Shown: positions 47,141 through 58,130 of the stretch, piece after piece
Layout of the letters: each line of letters starts with the position of its first letter
Position numbering within the stretch: position 1 is the first letter of the stretch
Source: Vandiemenella viatica
Lineage: Eukaryota > Arthropoda > Insecta > Orthoptera > Morabidae
Direction of reading: 5' to 3'
NCBI GenBank assembly: GCA_031002005.1
Contig: JARYHS010008074.1
Location: 12,842,924-12,906,923 of the forward strand
DNA: 64,000 bases
The notes under the pieces: model-generated
What the model saw: only the letters and a program-made list of their open reading frames with translations
Told to the model about the DNA's origin: nothing
Database searches by the model: none
Made by a program: the position numbers and the translations under genes

Positions 47141-47264
47141 AATTAATTTGAAGCCAGTGATAAATGCCATTATTGAGCACTCTACTGAATGGAAAACTCA
47201 GCTGGGTCAGATGTTAGCTGATAGAACAAAGGCAAAAATCATCGAATTCAAGGAGAAAATGGCT
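47141..47264 (+). CDS. Axonemal dynein heavy chain, exon E
   Basis: The acceptor TTTTTTTCAG ends at 47140 and the donor GTATGC starts at 47265. The first base completes the arginine left by exon D, then INLKPVINAIIEHSTEWKTQ, LGQMLADRTKAKIIEFKEKM. In DNAH10-type tails this segment precedes the KKIP/EDLKFVL helices. It ends in phase 0. Intron D-E is 15,410 bp. Confidence 0.9.
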
Positions 47265-47345
47265 GTATGCTTTACTCTGCCAGTGATAAAATACCTTTTA
47301 ATGTAATCTAAAGTAGTTTTAAATTTTTATTGTTAAATTTTTCAG

Positions 47346-47504
47346 GAACTGAAACTTGGCCTTGAACAAAAGATTAATTCTCTAGAGACTTTTAAAGATG
47401 TATTGCAAAATATAACTACAATTCAGAGGTCGTCGATTCAAGCTGAAATAGATTACAGGGAAATGCAAGAATCATATCGTACTCTCACTCTCCATAACAT
47501 CGAG
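47346..47504 (+). CDS. Axonemal dynein heavy chain, exon F
   Basis: It follows an intron of only 81 bp (47265-47345); acceptor TTTTTCAG, donor GTACAC. It reads ELKLGLEQKINSLETFKDVL, NITTIQRSSIQAEIDYREMQ and ESYRTLTLHNIE. The IxxIRxxSxxxELxYRxxQExYRTxxxxN pattern is a conserved tail signature. Phase 0 at both ends. Confidence 0.93.
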
Positions 47505-48123
47505 GTACACGTTTCCTTATATTACATATTCACTGAAACTTGTCTTACTAAAAATGAAAATATGATAAGATACACAAATATTTAAGTGATTTATTGGAAA
47601 TATGTTCATCTGTATTACTTCTGATGCCACAAAGAAGAACAGTGAGTTTAGAAGCATGTGCACATCCTGTTTTTAATTATTGTTTTTCTCACTTACTAAT
47701 TAAGATGTTCAAGGGAGCAGTTGGAAAAATTAACACAGTAGTTATACGGTGATTCTATGAAGAAATAATATTTTGGTTACCCACAGACCTACTTGGGAGC
47801 ATGACTGCACTTACGAGATCTTATCAGTATCTTCAGCTAGCATGTTGTATTAATGTAGTGTTCTTGGGTAACTAAACAAGTAAACAGGGTGCTTTCACAT
47901 GATATTTTATCAATGATGCTCTCTGCCAGCATCTTCAGGTAAAGCACTGATCAGGTCAGAAGAGAGTAACTGTATAGAATGTGTTTTTGATTGGCTAATA
48001 TTTCAGCCAATCAATGTCCAACCATTGTCATATTAGCAGATGAGCAATGCAAGGTATACAGTTATGATCGCTCAAGAACATTGCATTAATATCCAACGCA
48101 AAAAAGAATTCATTCTCATGATG
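47505..48123. other. Intron 6, first part: no recognisable feature
   Basis: AT-rich; no gene or repeat I can name. Confidence 0.45.
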
Positions 48124-48125
48124 TA

Positions 48126-49344
48126 CAAGGATGGATCAAAAGTTGGTTGCTGGTCTATGGCATAAGAGATCTGCAACAATTTCGTGAGTGCAGGGGGTCA
48201 GGTGGATGGCAGTAATAATGCTGGTACATCTTGCGATTCTTATTTACAGTAGTAATCACACATCTTTTGATGTGAAAACACCTTAAAAAGAGAAAACCAC
48301 TGCACATAGCTTTTTTAGGTCTTGAAAAGGCTTTCGATAGGTTACCTTGAGATCTAATCTGGTATGCACTGAGACAGCATAGGATACCAGAGGTTGCTGT
48401 TAAATGGATCCAGCTGCTATATCTTGGTGTCACCGGCTATGTTCAATTATCTGTAGGGAATTCTGACTTTTCCCATCAGAGTTAGTGTTCATCAGGGACC
48501 AGCTCTATCCCCAAACCTGTTTATTCTCTATCTAGACACCATTGCTGCAGAACTGCTTACTCCATACCCCTGGACATTGATCTGTGCTGATGATATCACG
48601 GTCACCTGCGATTCTCGACAATAATTGGAACAACAAATCCAAAGATGAAAAATTTCCCTTAATAAATACAGCATGTGACTTAATGTCTGAAAGACTGAGT
48701 ACATGGAGTGTGCAGTTCCAAGTGATGGGCCTGTTAATTTCAACCACGTTGAACTCCGTAAGTCATCTGAATTCAAATACCTTGAAACAGTACTCTGTTC
48801 GGATGGTCAGACACACCAAGACATTCAGAACAGTGTCAATGCAGCCTGGAAGAAGTGGCATCAAGTCACAGGAGTCCTTTTCAACTGGAAGGTGCCACTC
48901 ACTGTACCTTATATCTGTAGAGAAGGTCTTGGCTAATGTGTTCTGTGATTGTAAAGGGGTTATGATTGTCGATTTTCTTCAAGAATTTTGAAACAATAAT
49001 GCTGCCTATAATTTTGTTCATCTTAGCCAAATTGGTCAAAACTGCAGTATTCCGAAGAGAAGTTTGTTTTTTCTCCATGGCAACTTCAGACTCCACACTG
49101 CAGCAGTAAAACAGACACACACATACACAAAAAAAAAAATTCTCTGAAAATCATCCACCTTACAGCCCAAACCTGTCACCTTGTGACTTCCATTTGTTTG
49201 GGGTACTTCACAACGAACAAGGAAGTGCAGCAATTTGTGTGCCATTGGTTTGATACATGTATATGAACTTTTTATGATACCAGAATTAAAAAATTACCAG
49301 ACCTGTGAATGAAGGCTCATTAATATTTGATCCAACCTCATGCA
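48126..49344 (+). mobile_element. mariner-like element with a LINE fragment inside
   Basis: TA flanks at 48124-48125 and 49345-49346. Ends are imperfectly inverted: AAGGATGGATCAAAAGTTGG at the left and GAGGTTGGATCAAATATTAA inward from the right. The transposase survives only as its C-terminal part (about 49080-49200), with LHTAAVKQ, and PPYSPNLSPCDFHLFGVLHN after small shifts. The middle is a LINE fragment. Confidence 0.6.
48290..48915 (+). pseudogene. LINE reverse transcriptase fragment nested in the mariner-like element
   Basis: Across several shifts it reads LEKAFDRLP, LIWYALRQHRIPEVAVKWIQ, QGPALSPNLFILYLDTIAAE, CADDITVTC (the YADD position, with C for Y) and FKYLETVLCSDGQTHQDIQN, the RT palm and thumb. 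No ends visible. Confidence 0.75.
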
Positions 49345-49435
49345 TAGTGTCTTATAGTTAACTTAATGGAAATACTTGTGGTAAATCATAGGATGGGGTT
49401 TGAGTGTCAGTTAGCAACAGGTAAGACGTGAAACA

Positions 49436-49804
49436 TTGAACTGCATTTACTATATGTTTTATGGTAAGTTTTTTCCCATCACGGGACATGCCACATGCTC
49501 CACTACGCACATCATATACCAGCTAACTTGTCGCCATTGCACGAGTTCTTACATAGGCCTGACTACACAACAACTCTCGACCAGAATGAATGGCCACAGA
49601 CAAACAGTTCACACCCGCAATTTATATCTTCCCGTACCAGAACATGCTAATTATCACAACTCCAACAACTTCAATGACTGTTTCACTGTGAGAGCAATCA
49701 GAGTTTTCCCTGAAACTACCGCTGCCTCAGAACTTCGCAGATGGGAACTTGCTTACCAAAACATCCTAGATACCAGACACCCACCCAGCCTCAACCACAG
49801 ATAA
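49436..49804 (+). pseudogene. Penelope-like element GIY-YIG endonuclease domain
   Basis: This frame holds the C-terminal nuclease of a Penelope-like element: TTHIIYQLTCRHCTSSYIGL, TTQQLSTRMNGHRQTVHTRN, LPVPEHANYHNSNNF, then ASELRRWELAYQNILDTRHP. The TCRHC pair of cysteines before SYIG and the R-x-N-x-H segment are the hallmarks; the first GIY motif is represented by IIYQL. It is uninterrupted over about 120 residues but has no RT upstream. Downstream (50060-50230) is its terminal-repeat sequence. Confidence 0.85.
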
Positions 49805-50059
49805 AATTCCTTTCCTTGACACACCACTCATTATTAGTAGGATTAGAAGTAGCATTATTGTCATTTATTTAATTACCTTATTTTATTTTTCAAAATTTAG
49901 TCGTCCATATTTATTTACTTTATTTCCCCCAACACCCCTAACTTTCACCCCCCCCCCTCCCCCCCCCCTAGTGTTAGTTGTACCACCATCTGCGATTTAC
50001 GTTGTTATATACAATATCTTAGTCCCACCGCCATATTGATAATCCACCTAGTCATGTAG

Positions 50060-50230
50060 AAATCCTTGGCGTGTGCACACCTCCCGAGCCTCATGACTCA
50101 TTTTCTCCATCATGATTAAGGTTTAACCGAAATATTGAGTTTATTTGTGTGTTTATATATGTTCTCCTCTCGTCGCTGCCGTCAACTTTGGTGAGTGATG
50201 AGTCATTTTCCTTGTCCTTACAATTATATT
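50060..50230 (+). repeat. Penelope terminal repeat with hammerhead-like hairpin
   Basis: GCGTGTGCACACCTCCCGAG, then ATGATTAAGG, a GGT/ACC stem (50120-50122 with 50126-50128) and GAAATATT (50129-50136), then CTCTCGTCGCTGCCGTCAAC. The GA(U)-AAG-stem-GAAA layout is that of Penelope hammerhead motifs, but the CUGA start is not intact. Confidence 0.65.
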
Positions 50231-51314
50231 GCCTAAACCAGTTTCCTTTTTCCTTAGTTTAATTATGGTAAGTTTGTTATTCTGTTGAGCCTCGTAATGA
50301 GTAGTTGACATTTGAGCCCAATTTTTTTGGGAACATGGATTTGTCAAGATTTCAAAGGTTTTCTAAATACACTTTAGGGAACTATGGCCAGATTTCTTCT
50401 TTCCCTTACAAATAACTCTTTCTCCCTTGACAAAAATGAGAGTACAGGTTCTTAAGCTGTAATTGCATAACATTACACAGTCTACTAGAAATGTGTTTAC
50501 ATTATATTAGGTAGTCCATTTCAGGTTTCATCTGCCAGCAAACCAGCATTTAAACTAGCAAGCCTGATATAAGAAGCATGTTATTTATTGTATGAAGAAA
50601 TGTCTATGTATCTAAGCTTACAGAATATATACATACTTTCTATTTCTTTTCAACACTTTCTATTGAGTCTGAAAGTTAACATAAATAATTGCCTTTAGAC
50701 TCAATGAATTTTTTTCTGTATGACGTCAAAATGTTATGCATTAAATGTTACAGATCTATGAAAATAAAAACATATAATACTAATTATATTTCATATTATT
50801 TACTGGTATTATATAATAACAATTAGTATTTTCAATAAATTAACTAATAAATAGTATTCAGGTAAACATTTTACACTCACTGTAGATTGTTGTATTTATG
50901 TATAGTGAACTATATAACTTATTAAAGTTCTAAAGTCAATTACATGAGGATCTTATTGAGTTATGTCTTTTCCTCTATTTTAAATATAGTGGTTTTACTA
51001 TTGGTTTTAAATAGATAAAAGCTATTGGTTATTAAATACAATAATTTATTTGGTAAGATTCACACTATTACTGTTCAGTACTGCAAATAACGAAAATAAT
51101 TTATTTGTACTCTATGAGGCAGTTTCAAAATCCTTCTGCCTCATAATTTATGTCACAAATTTCTGTTTATAAATAATTTTCTGTTTTTTCCATAATATAT
51201 ACATCATGTACATTCATAATTTTAGACAGTAGCAGATACTGTGTTGATTTTGTGAGAAATGTAATCATACACAACTGTTTGTGAAAATTGTAACACCTGG
51301 ATGGAATGGTCTGA
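50231..51314. other. No recognisable feature
   Basis: AT-rich intron sequence without motif. Confidence 0.45.
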
Positions 51315-52270
51315 CTTGGGAACCATCAGACCTGTTCAGAACGGATCCCCCGAATATATGTTGAAGGGTATTTACTCCATATGTCTGTGTTACAATTATT
51401 TCTTCAAAATGAGCCCTGGGTATTGAGGAATTAACGCGGAAACATATGTGAATATCTTTTAAATACTGTAATTTTAGTGCATTGTTTAAAAGCTTCAGCG
51501 TGGTGTATGCGGCAAGACGCTATCTTCCCATTTTGCGATCCCGGGTTCAAATCCCCATACTGCCAAATATTTTTATTTCTTTTTTTATATGCAGTAATCA
51601 TTGATTTTATTTCATTTAAAATTCATTTACGAATTTTTATCATGCAAAATAACTTTTAAAACAAAATATTACAGAATATACAATCCCAACTTTTTTTTTT
51701 TTTTTTCCAAAATCAGTATTTTATTGTTTATTGTTTATGTCTGTTTTTTTTAATGAAACAGGTATATTTCATGTTCATCGTTTCTATTACTTGTATCTCT
51801 ACAATTAATATCGTAAAGTAAATATATTACAGCCATAAGGTCGGGGGTTTTTCCTCCCTATCACAGTTATACTTATTTCCGTTCAGTGGTGGTAGCATGT
51901 AAATGTTTGAAACTAACATAATCTGTTATTTCACGTAACATAAATTCGTAAATGAATTTTAAATGAAATAAAATCAATGCTCAATGATTACTGCATATGA
52001 AAAAAAAAAATATTTGGCGGTATGGGGATTTGAACCCGGGTTCGCAAAATGGGAAGTTAGCGCCCTACTGCATACATCACGCTGAAGCTTTTAAACAATG
52101 CACTAAAATTATAATATTAAAAATATATTTACATATGTTTCCGCGTTAATTCCTCAATACCCAGGGCTCATTTTGAAGAAATAATTGTAACACAGATATA
52201 TGGAGTAAATACCCTTCAACAGATACTCGGGGGATCAAATCTGTTCTGAACAGGTCTGATGGTTCCCAAG
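51315..52270. repeat. 0.95-kb palindrome (foldback) with tRNA-like arms
   Basis: Left arm 51315-51641 and right arm 51943-52270 are inverted copies around about 51790, with a spacer of about 300 bp. They share TTGGGAACCATCAGACCTGT, GTGCATTGTTTAAAAGCTTC and GCAGTAATCATTGATTTTAT, each reversed on the other side. Each arm holds a tRNA-like block (GTGTATGCGGCAAGACGC, then GGTTCAAATCCCC, a B-box). No clear target duplication. Confidence 0.9.
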
Positions 52271-52326
52271 TGAGTCACCTCAAAATTGAAGGTTGTGTAG
52301 AACAGAGGAACCATAATTAATGATTA

Positions 52327-54013
52327 CTAGACGACCCGTGCGAAAATTTCGCGAATAAAATGCGATGAATAGTGAGGTTGAATATAATGTCACCAAGTTC
52401 AGTCATTACTCTTCATACTCCAACTTCATTTATCGATTTTGGTTAGAAATCCAGGGAGATAAATAGCTCGAAACACAAAAAACGTATTTTAGAAATATTG
52501 ACATTTTTGCGCTTTATGGGTCGAATTACGAATAATACCTTTCTTAGAATATAATGTTACCACGGCGGAAACCTTAGTCTTTAACACGAAATATCATTTA
52601 TCTATATCGATTAGATATCAAGGGAAGTATAAGGCTCGTGACACAAGAATACGTTGTAGAACATTTTATACTTTTTCCCTTTAATAATAGTTGAATTCCA
52701 AACACTTCATTCTTAAAATATGATGTCACCAAAGCTGAGACATTATTCCTCATAATCGTACTTGATTTATCGATTTTGGATAGATATCAAGGGAGATAAG
52801 TGGCTCGCTACACAAAAAACGCATTTTAGAAAAATTGACTTTTTTGCCTTATATGGATCGAATTACGAAAAATTCATTTCTTAAAATATAATGTTACCAC
52901 GGCGGAGACCTTATTCTTTAATATGATACCTCATTTATCTATATCAGTTACATATCAAGGGAGATAAATCGCCCGTGACACAAAAATCGGTTATTGAAAA
53001 ATTTATACTTTTTTCCTTTAAGGGTTGAATTCCAAAAACATTCTTTCTTAAAACATGATGTCACAAAGTTGAGACATTACTCCTCATAATCCTACCTCAT
53101 TTATCGATTTTGGTTAGATATCCAGGGAGATAAATGGCTCGAGATACAAAATACGCATTATAGAAAAAGTAACATTTTTGCCCTATAAGGTCGAATTACG
53201 AAAAATTCCTTACTTAAAATATAATGTTACCATGGCGGAGACCTTATTCTTTAATTTGATACCTCATTTATCTATATCGGTTAGATATCAAGGGAGATAA
53301 ATCGCTCGTGACACAAAAATCGTTTATTTAAAAATTTATACTTTTTTCCTTTAAGGGTTGAATTCCAAAACCATTCCTTCTTAAAATATCATGTCACAAA
53401 GCTGAGACAATACTCCTCATAATCCTACCTCATTTATCGATTTTGGTTAGATATCCATGGAGATAAATTGCTCGAGATACAAAAAACGCATTATAGAAAA
53501 AGTAACATTTTTGCCCTATAAGGGTCGAATTACGAAAAATTCCTTTCTTAATATATAATGTTACCATGGCGGAGACCTTATTCTTTAATATGATACCTCA
53601 TTTATCTATATCGGTTAGATATTAAGGGAAATAAATCGCTCGTGACACAAAAACGCATTGCAAAAATATTGATACTTTTGCCCTTTAAGGGTCGAATTCC
53701 GAAAACTTTCTGGCTTAATATATGACGTCACTAAAGCGGAGATCTTAGTCTTTAAAACGATACTTCATAAAACGGTTTCATATAGGTATCCAGGGAGATA
53801 ACTGACTCGTAACACAGAAAACACCATTTTAGAAAAATTTAGATTTTTGCCCTTTAAGGGTCGAATTCCGAAAACTTTCTTGCTTAAAATACGATTTAAC
53901 CAAAGTGGAGACCATAAGCTTTAAAATGACACCTCATTCATTGATTTCGGTTAAGTATGAAGGAAGATATAGGCTTGTGACAACAAAATACCTTATAGAA
54001 ATAATATATATGA
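52327..54013 (-). mobile_element. Helitron family 1, copy 4 (satellite-filled)
   Basis: CTAG at 52327 with the same hairpin as copy 3, and the 5' end TCATATATATTATTTC at 54013. The flanks rejoin as GATTA|TGAGTG, an A|T site. The interior is the alternating satellite, very close to copy 3 from end to end, both lacking the unique 3' segment. Confidence 0.92.
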
Positions 54014-54299
54014 TGAGTGCAGAGAGATGTTGCACACATAGGCCCAGCAACGCCCTCTTTTGTGTGACTGGAAAAGTTAGTGTCAGTAACTGAAGATCCA
54101 TCAAACAAAGTGGAAATGTACAGAAAAGTAATGGTATGCTTTGTTAACATAGAAGGATGGAACATCAGATTTTGAGTGATATCTAACGTGGCAGAATGAT
54201 TGGTCTCTGGTAAACAATTTGTTGTACAGTAAAATTGTGGCTACGACAGTGATGTTTGTATGGAACAAGAAGCTAGAACAGGGTTCTATTCACTGATGT

Positions 54300-54490
54300 G
54301 CAGGCACTGGACCACACATTGTGACCACAGTGCAGGATAACAGTTATCTTATCCACATGACCATAACCAACAGAACTGTGTCATCCACAGTGTTGGCTAA
54401 ATGTTGAAGCACTGAAACGAGTGGACACGTCTGTGTCGGTGGATCAACACTGCTTAGGGATGGACTAATGGCATCAGCTTCCATGATTGA
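54300..54490 (+). pseudogene. Tc1-like transposase N-terminal fragment
   Basis: Across two frames it reads TTVQDNSYLIHMTITNRTVS and STVLAKC, then TETSG/VDTSVS and LLRDGLMA. The order matches the second helix-turn-helix of Tc1 proteins (QDRY...NRTxSSxxLA...TGxxxSxxTVRRRLxxxGL). No ends found. Confidence 0.55.
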
Positions 54491-54665
54491 AGTCCCCAAT
54501 GTCTCAGAACACAATGAGCATGTGAATGAAATCATTAACAAGCTGAGTAGTTAAAGGTATTGTATTCGACAAGTCCCACATCAGTCATTCCTACAGTGAC
54601 AGCTGTATATGTGCTATACACTACTGTATTAAATGAAATCTGGCAGATTGCATTGTTGAGTGGCA

Positions 54666-54915
54666 CCGAGCGTGGCGGTGTAACGGATAGCGTTCTGGCC
54701 TCGCACTCGGGAGGACGGCGGTTCGAATCCCCGTCCGGGCATCCAGATTTGGGTTTTCCATGGTTTCCCCAAATCACTCCAGGCGAATACCGGGATGCTT
54801 CCTTCAAAAGGCCATGGCCGAATTCCTTCCCATTCCTTGCCCCCATCCTTTCCCGTCTCTGAAGACCACGTTGTTAAAAAGGGACGTTAAACTGTTACAA
54901 AAAAAAAAAAAAAAA
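54666..54915 (+). mobile_element. tRNA-derived SINE with 12-bp target duplication
   Basis: A tRNA-like head (GCGTGGCGGTGTAACGGATA, GCGTTCTGGCCTCGCACTCG, B-box GGTTCGAATCC) is followed by a body and GGGACGTTAAACTGTTAC with a poly(A) end. TGTTGAGTGGCA stands on both sides (54654-54665 and 54916-54927). Intact A- and B-boxes and an exact duplication mark a young insertion. Confidence 0.93.
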
Positions 54916-54927
54916 TGTTGAGTGGCA

Positions 54928-55556
54928 TAGTTGACAAATGCCAGGTGTGATGGTTTGAGGCACCATTGACTCTAACATTCAATCTCATCTCCTATGTGTT
55001 GAGGACAATCGTAACAGAATCTGTTACATAGGTGTCATTTTAGAGCTGCTCCTGTCATATTTCAGCTGAACACTTCTCAGCCACCTGTAAAGAAGTGTGC
55101 AAACTTTGTTCAAAAAATGAGAGGTACCACTGATTCCCTGGCATGCACCTTTGCCTGGCACATCACCCATCTAACATGTCTGGAATATGGTTGGTCGGCA
55201 CCTTGTTTGTTCTTGTCCTCCTGCAACGATTGTTGATTCTTTTTCAACATGTGTACAGACCACATAACAGTGTGTTCCCCAGGAGCAAGGTCTCTTTGAT
55301 TCCATGCCATGATGTTTAGAGGCTCTGATTCCAACATGTGGAGGCTTCATATTGTACATAACTGTTGTAGTTAATGAGCATATAAAGTTCTATAATTTAA
55401 TAATTTGTGTATTGTCATGCCCTAATTTCATTGTAATTACATATCTCCTTCATGCTGCTGCAATTTTCACAATTTGTGTTGCACATTCAACTAGAAAGTT
55501 TTTTTAATGAGTGGCATATTCTAATAGTCATCATTAATTATATATCTCCATTGCAG
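54928..55556. other. Intron 6, end: no recognisable feature
   Basis: No motif I can name; it ends with the acceptor CTCCATTGCAG at 55556. Frames on the minus strand (55110-55359) are unassigned. Confidence 0.4.
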
Positions 55557-55793
55557 CACAGTGAAGAAGACGAACGGGAATCACATCAGATACAGAAAGA
55601 ATGGGAGGTTTTGTACCTGGCATCAATTAGACGTACTTACAACTTAGAGTCAACGAAAGCACGATTTGCTAATCTCTCACAGAAACAGATTGACACATTT
55701 GCACTGCAGTGTGAGGCATTTGCAAAACGATTTCGTGAAGAAGGTCCAGGTTCTGTTGAAGAGGACTTGGATCGTGGACTAGAACTTGTTGAT
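55557..55793 (+). CDS. Axonemal dynein heavy chain, exon G
   Basis: Seventy-nine codons, phase 0 at both ends. It reads HSEEDERESHQIQKEWEVLY, LASIRRTYNLESTKARFANL, SQKQIDTFALQCEAFAKRFR and EEGPGSVEEDLDRGLELVD. The FAKRF-x-EEGPGSV-x-x-DLD-x-G block is one of the most conserved tail motifs of axonemal dyneins and the strongest single identifier here. Acceptor TTGCAG ends at 55556; donor GTTAGT at 55794. Confidence 0.95.
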
Positions 55794-56159
55794 GTTAGTA
55801 ATTAGTGAATTCCTTAAGTGTTTATCCATGTTAAGTTATTACGACTTAACCAGATCATTAAACAAAGTGGAGTTTATATGATACATTGTTTATTACATAT
55901 TATAAGTATCAACACATGAATTATAACTTGTTTATTATTACAAAAACATAATCAGCAATTGTATCATTTCAAAGTGCCTTTTCTTCATTTTTTGTGCAAG
56001 TGTAAATGCTTACATTGAGCACATTTGTTCTTCAATATATGTATGCTAATGATCAACCGTAGCGATGGATGGCTTGAAGCTTTATCTATGCAAATTATTT
56101 ATTTCTAGAACTGTAAGATTTTGTAATTAAGGAGGACTTTAATGGTCTACATTCATTCG

Positions 56160-57140
56160 CACAAATCCAGATATAAAATAGAGTTGATAACAAAAAATTA
56201 AAAGTCAAATGGGAGTGTATAGAACTAGATGACTCTATTAATTCAAAATATCTTGGAGTTGGAATGGATAACAGCCTTCACTTACAAATAAACCTGCTTC
56301 AACACAAAAAGTAAAGTTTTGGCTTGCAGCAATATCCTACAGAAACTAACAGGAAGCATATGGGAATGCACATCCAACAGTGTTCTGAATGTTACCTCAA
56401 GCACAATGTTATGCTACTGCAGAATATGCCAGTCCAGTTTGGTACAAGTCGGCCTATGCCAAATAAGTAGATATAGTTCTACATGAAATCTATAGAATTG
56501 TTATGGATGTCTCGGAGCCTCTCCAATTGATAAACTACATGGTCTGGCTGGTATTGGTCCCCCTGATATAGGATGTGGAAATTTTTAGAGAGCAAGGGTA
56601 GTCAGAATATGACTCATCCATTACTTGGACTTTTACTTCCCAGACAAAGGAATGAATTTAGGAAATGGTTTATTAGGGCGACAGTTGCATTGGTCATACC
56701 AGCAAAAGTTGCCCATTTTAATCTGTGGCAAACGAGACTTACTTATCTAGTATAATGACCTCCTTCTCTGGAGTTGCTGCACCCATGTGGTAGTCTTAAT
56801 TGGAAAACATGGACATGAAACAAGTCAAGAAATGCTGTAGGTAGGATGAAGTACAATCAATAATTGACCAGCCATGTGTAGATATTGGGTTTGGACAGAC
56901 TGCTCAGCACCAATACAGTTGCCTGCAGTTCCCAACAATCTGCACTTGAGATGATATTCTTATGACAGTGTTAATGCCATCCAAAAAATATCACGGCCAT
57001 CAAAGTTGCTGACTTTCTTTCCTCTATAATTTGAGTGAATAGAGCTTTATATTGGATACTGTACTTTTTGTTTTTATTTTTAGATTTTCATTAAAAACTG
57101 TTTTTATATCCTGGCTATTATATCAGCAATGTGACTGACA
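56160..57140 (+). pseudogene. Jockey/I-type LINE fragment (ORF2 C-terminus and tail)
   Basis: Broken frames give QNILELEWITAFTYK, KSKVLACSNILQKLTGSIWE, TMLCYCRICQSS, SPIDKLHGLAGIGPPDIG and HPLLGLLLP, in the order of the family's thumb region. It ends near the repeated AAATAAATAGG stretch at 57145. Same family as 36575-37315, more decayed. Confidence 0.65.
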
Positions 57141-57164
57141 AAAAATAAATAAATAGGACATTTG

Positions 57165-57562
57165 GATAAAGGAAACAAAGAAACTGCCACAAGGCACTGA
57201 AAATAAGATAGGATAGGGAAAATAAACAGTTACCCGTCACTTACCACAGATGAAGGCAGGAGGGCGAGACACGTAAAAACACAAAAACAAAAGAATTACA
57301 CAATATTTCGACTTTAGTCTTACTCATGTAGGAGGCGAGACATATGGCAGGGGGAAAGATGTGGTCACATCCGAGCCACATGTGGCGGGCTCGGATGTGA
57401 CCACATCTTTCCCCCTGCCATATGTCTCGCCTCCTACATGAGTAAGACTAAAAAGTCGAAATATTGTGTAATTCTTTTGTTTTTGTGTTTTTATGTGTCT
57501 CGCCCTCCTGCCTTCATCTGTGGGAAGTGACGGGTAACTGTTTATTTTCCCTATCCTATCTT
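57165..57562. mobile_element. Retroposed palindrome of Penelope terminal-repeat sequence
   Basis: ATAAATAGGACATTTG flanks it on both sides (57149-57164 and 57563-57578), a 16-bp target duplication. After about 40 bp of ordinary sequence the insert is a near-perfect inverted repeat (57205-57562, centre about 57384, arms about 172 bp, 14-nt centre). Each arm has the GACT/AGTC hairpin and GAAATATTG of the Penelope repeat, and CGCCCTCCTGCCTTCATCTG. Confidence 0.92.
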
Positions 57563-57969
57563 ATAAATAGGACATTTGTTATATCAAGATTTGAAAATAA
57601 TCACTTGTTTTTAATTTCCATGTAGTTAAAATTAAAAATGATTTTACAGGTAAACATTTTTTATTGAACTGTGTATGCATTTTTCATTTTACGAAACAGA
57701 TGGTTGAAGCATTAATGTGTATTGCAAAAATTCTAGGTTTATTGTGATAAGCTTGTATCATCTAAACACCATTCTCAGTTTTTAATGTAACTAGCCTTTT
57801 GAAATAAACCAATACATTGATATACAAATATTGTGCTAGTGAGACATGTTTTAATTTTAATAGTAGAGTTCATAGTTTCTTTGTATATATCAAATTGTAT
57901 TATAACCTCTCAGAAGAGAAGTACTGATTTTTCTATATATTTGATGTAAGTGCCAATGATGCTGCTAGG

Positions 57970-58130
57970 CAAATCAAATAAGGAAAGTAAGCCTATCATT
58001 TGCCACAGATGAAGGCAGGAGGACTACAAGGAACATACAAGGATTAACACATTTTAAAATATTTCAGTATATACCTTAATTGTGATTAAAGCCAGACATA
58101 AAGCAAGGAGATCAGATATGTACATATAGA
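57970..58130 (-). repeat. Penelope-type terminal repeat fragment
   Basis: The minus strand reads AATTAAGGTATATACTGAAA with a GGTA/TACT stem, then TATTTTAAAATGTG, and CTCCTGCCTTCATCTGTGGC, matching the palindrome arms. Confidence 0.7.

Noticed and set aside
51495..51570. A functional tRNA gene in the palindrome arm
   Set aside because: Only the D-arm-like and T-arm parts fit; I cannot fold a complete acceptor and anticodon arm, so it is tRNA-like only.
54535..54846. 103-codon minus-strand frame and the overlapping plus-strand frame at 54560-54862
   Set aside because: Both run through the SINE body; the tRNA head and duplication explain the sequence.
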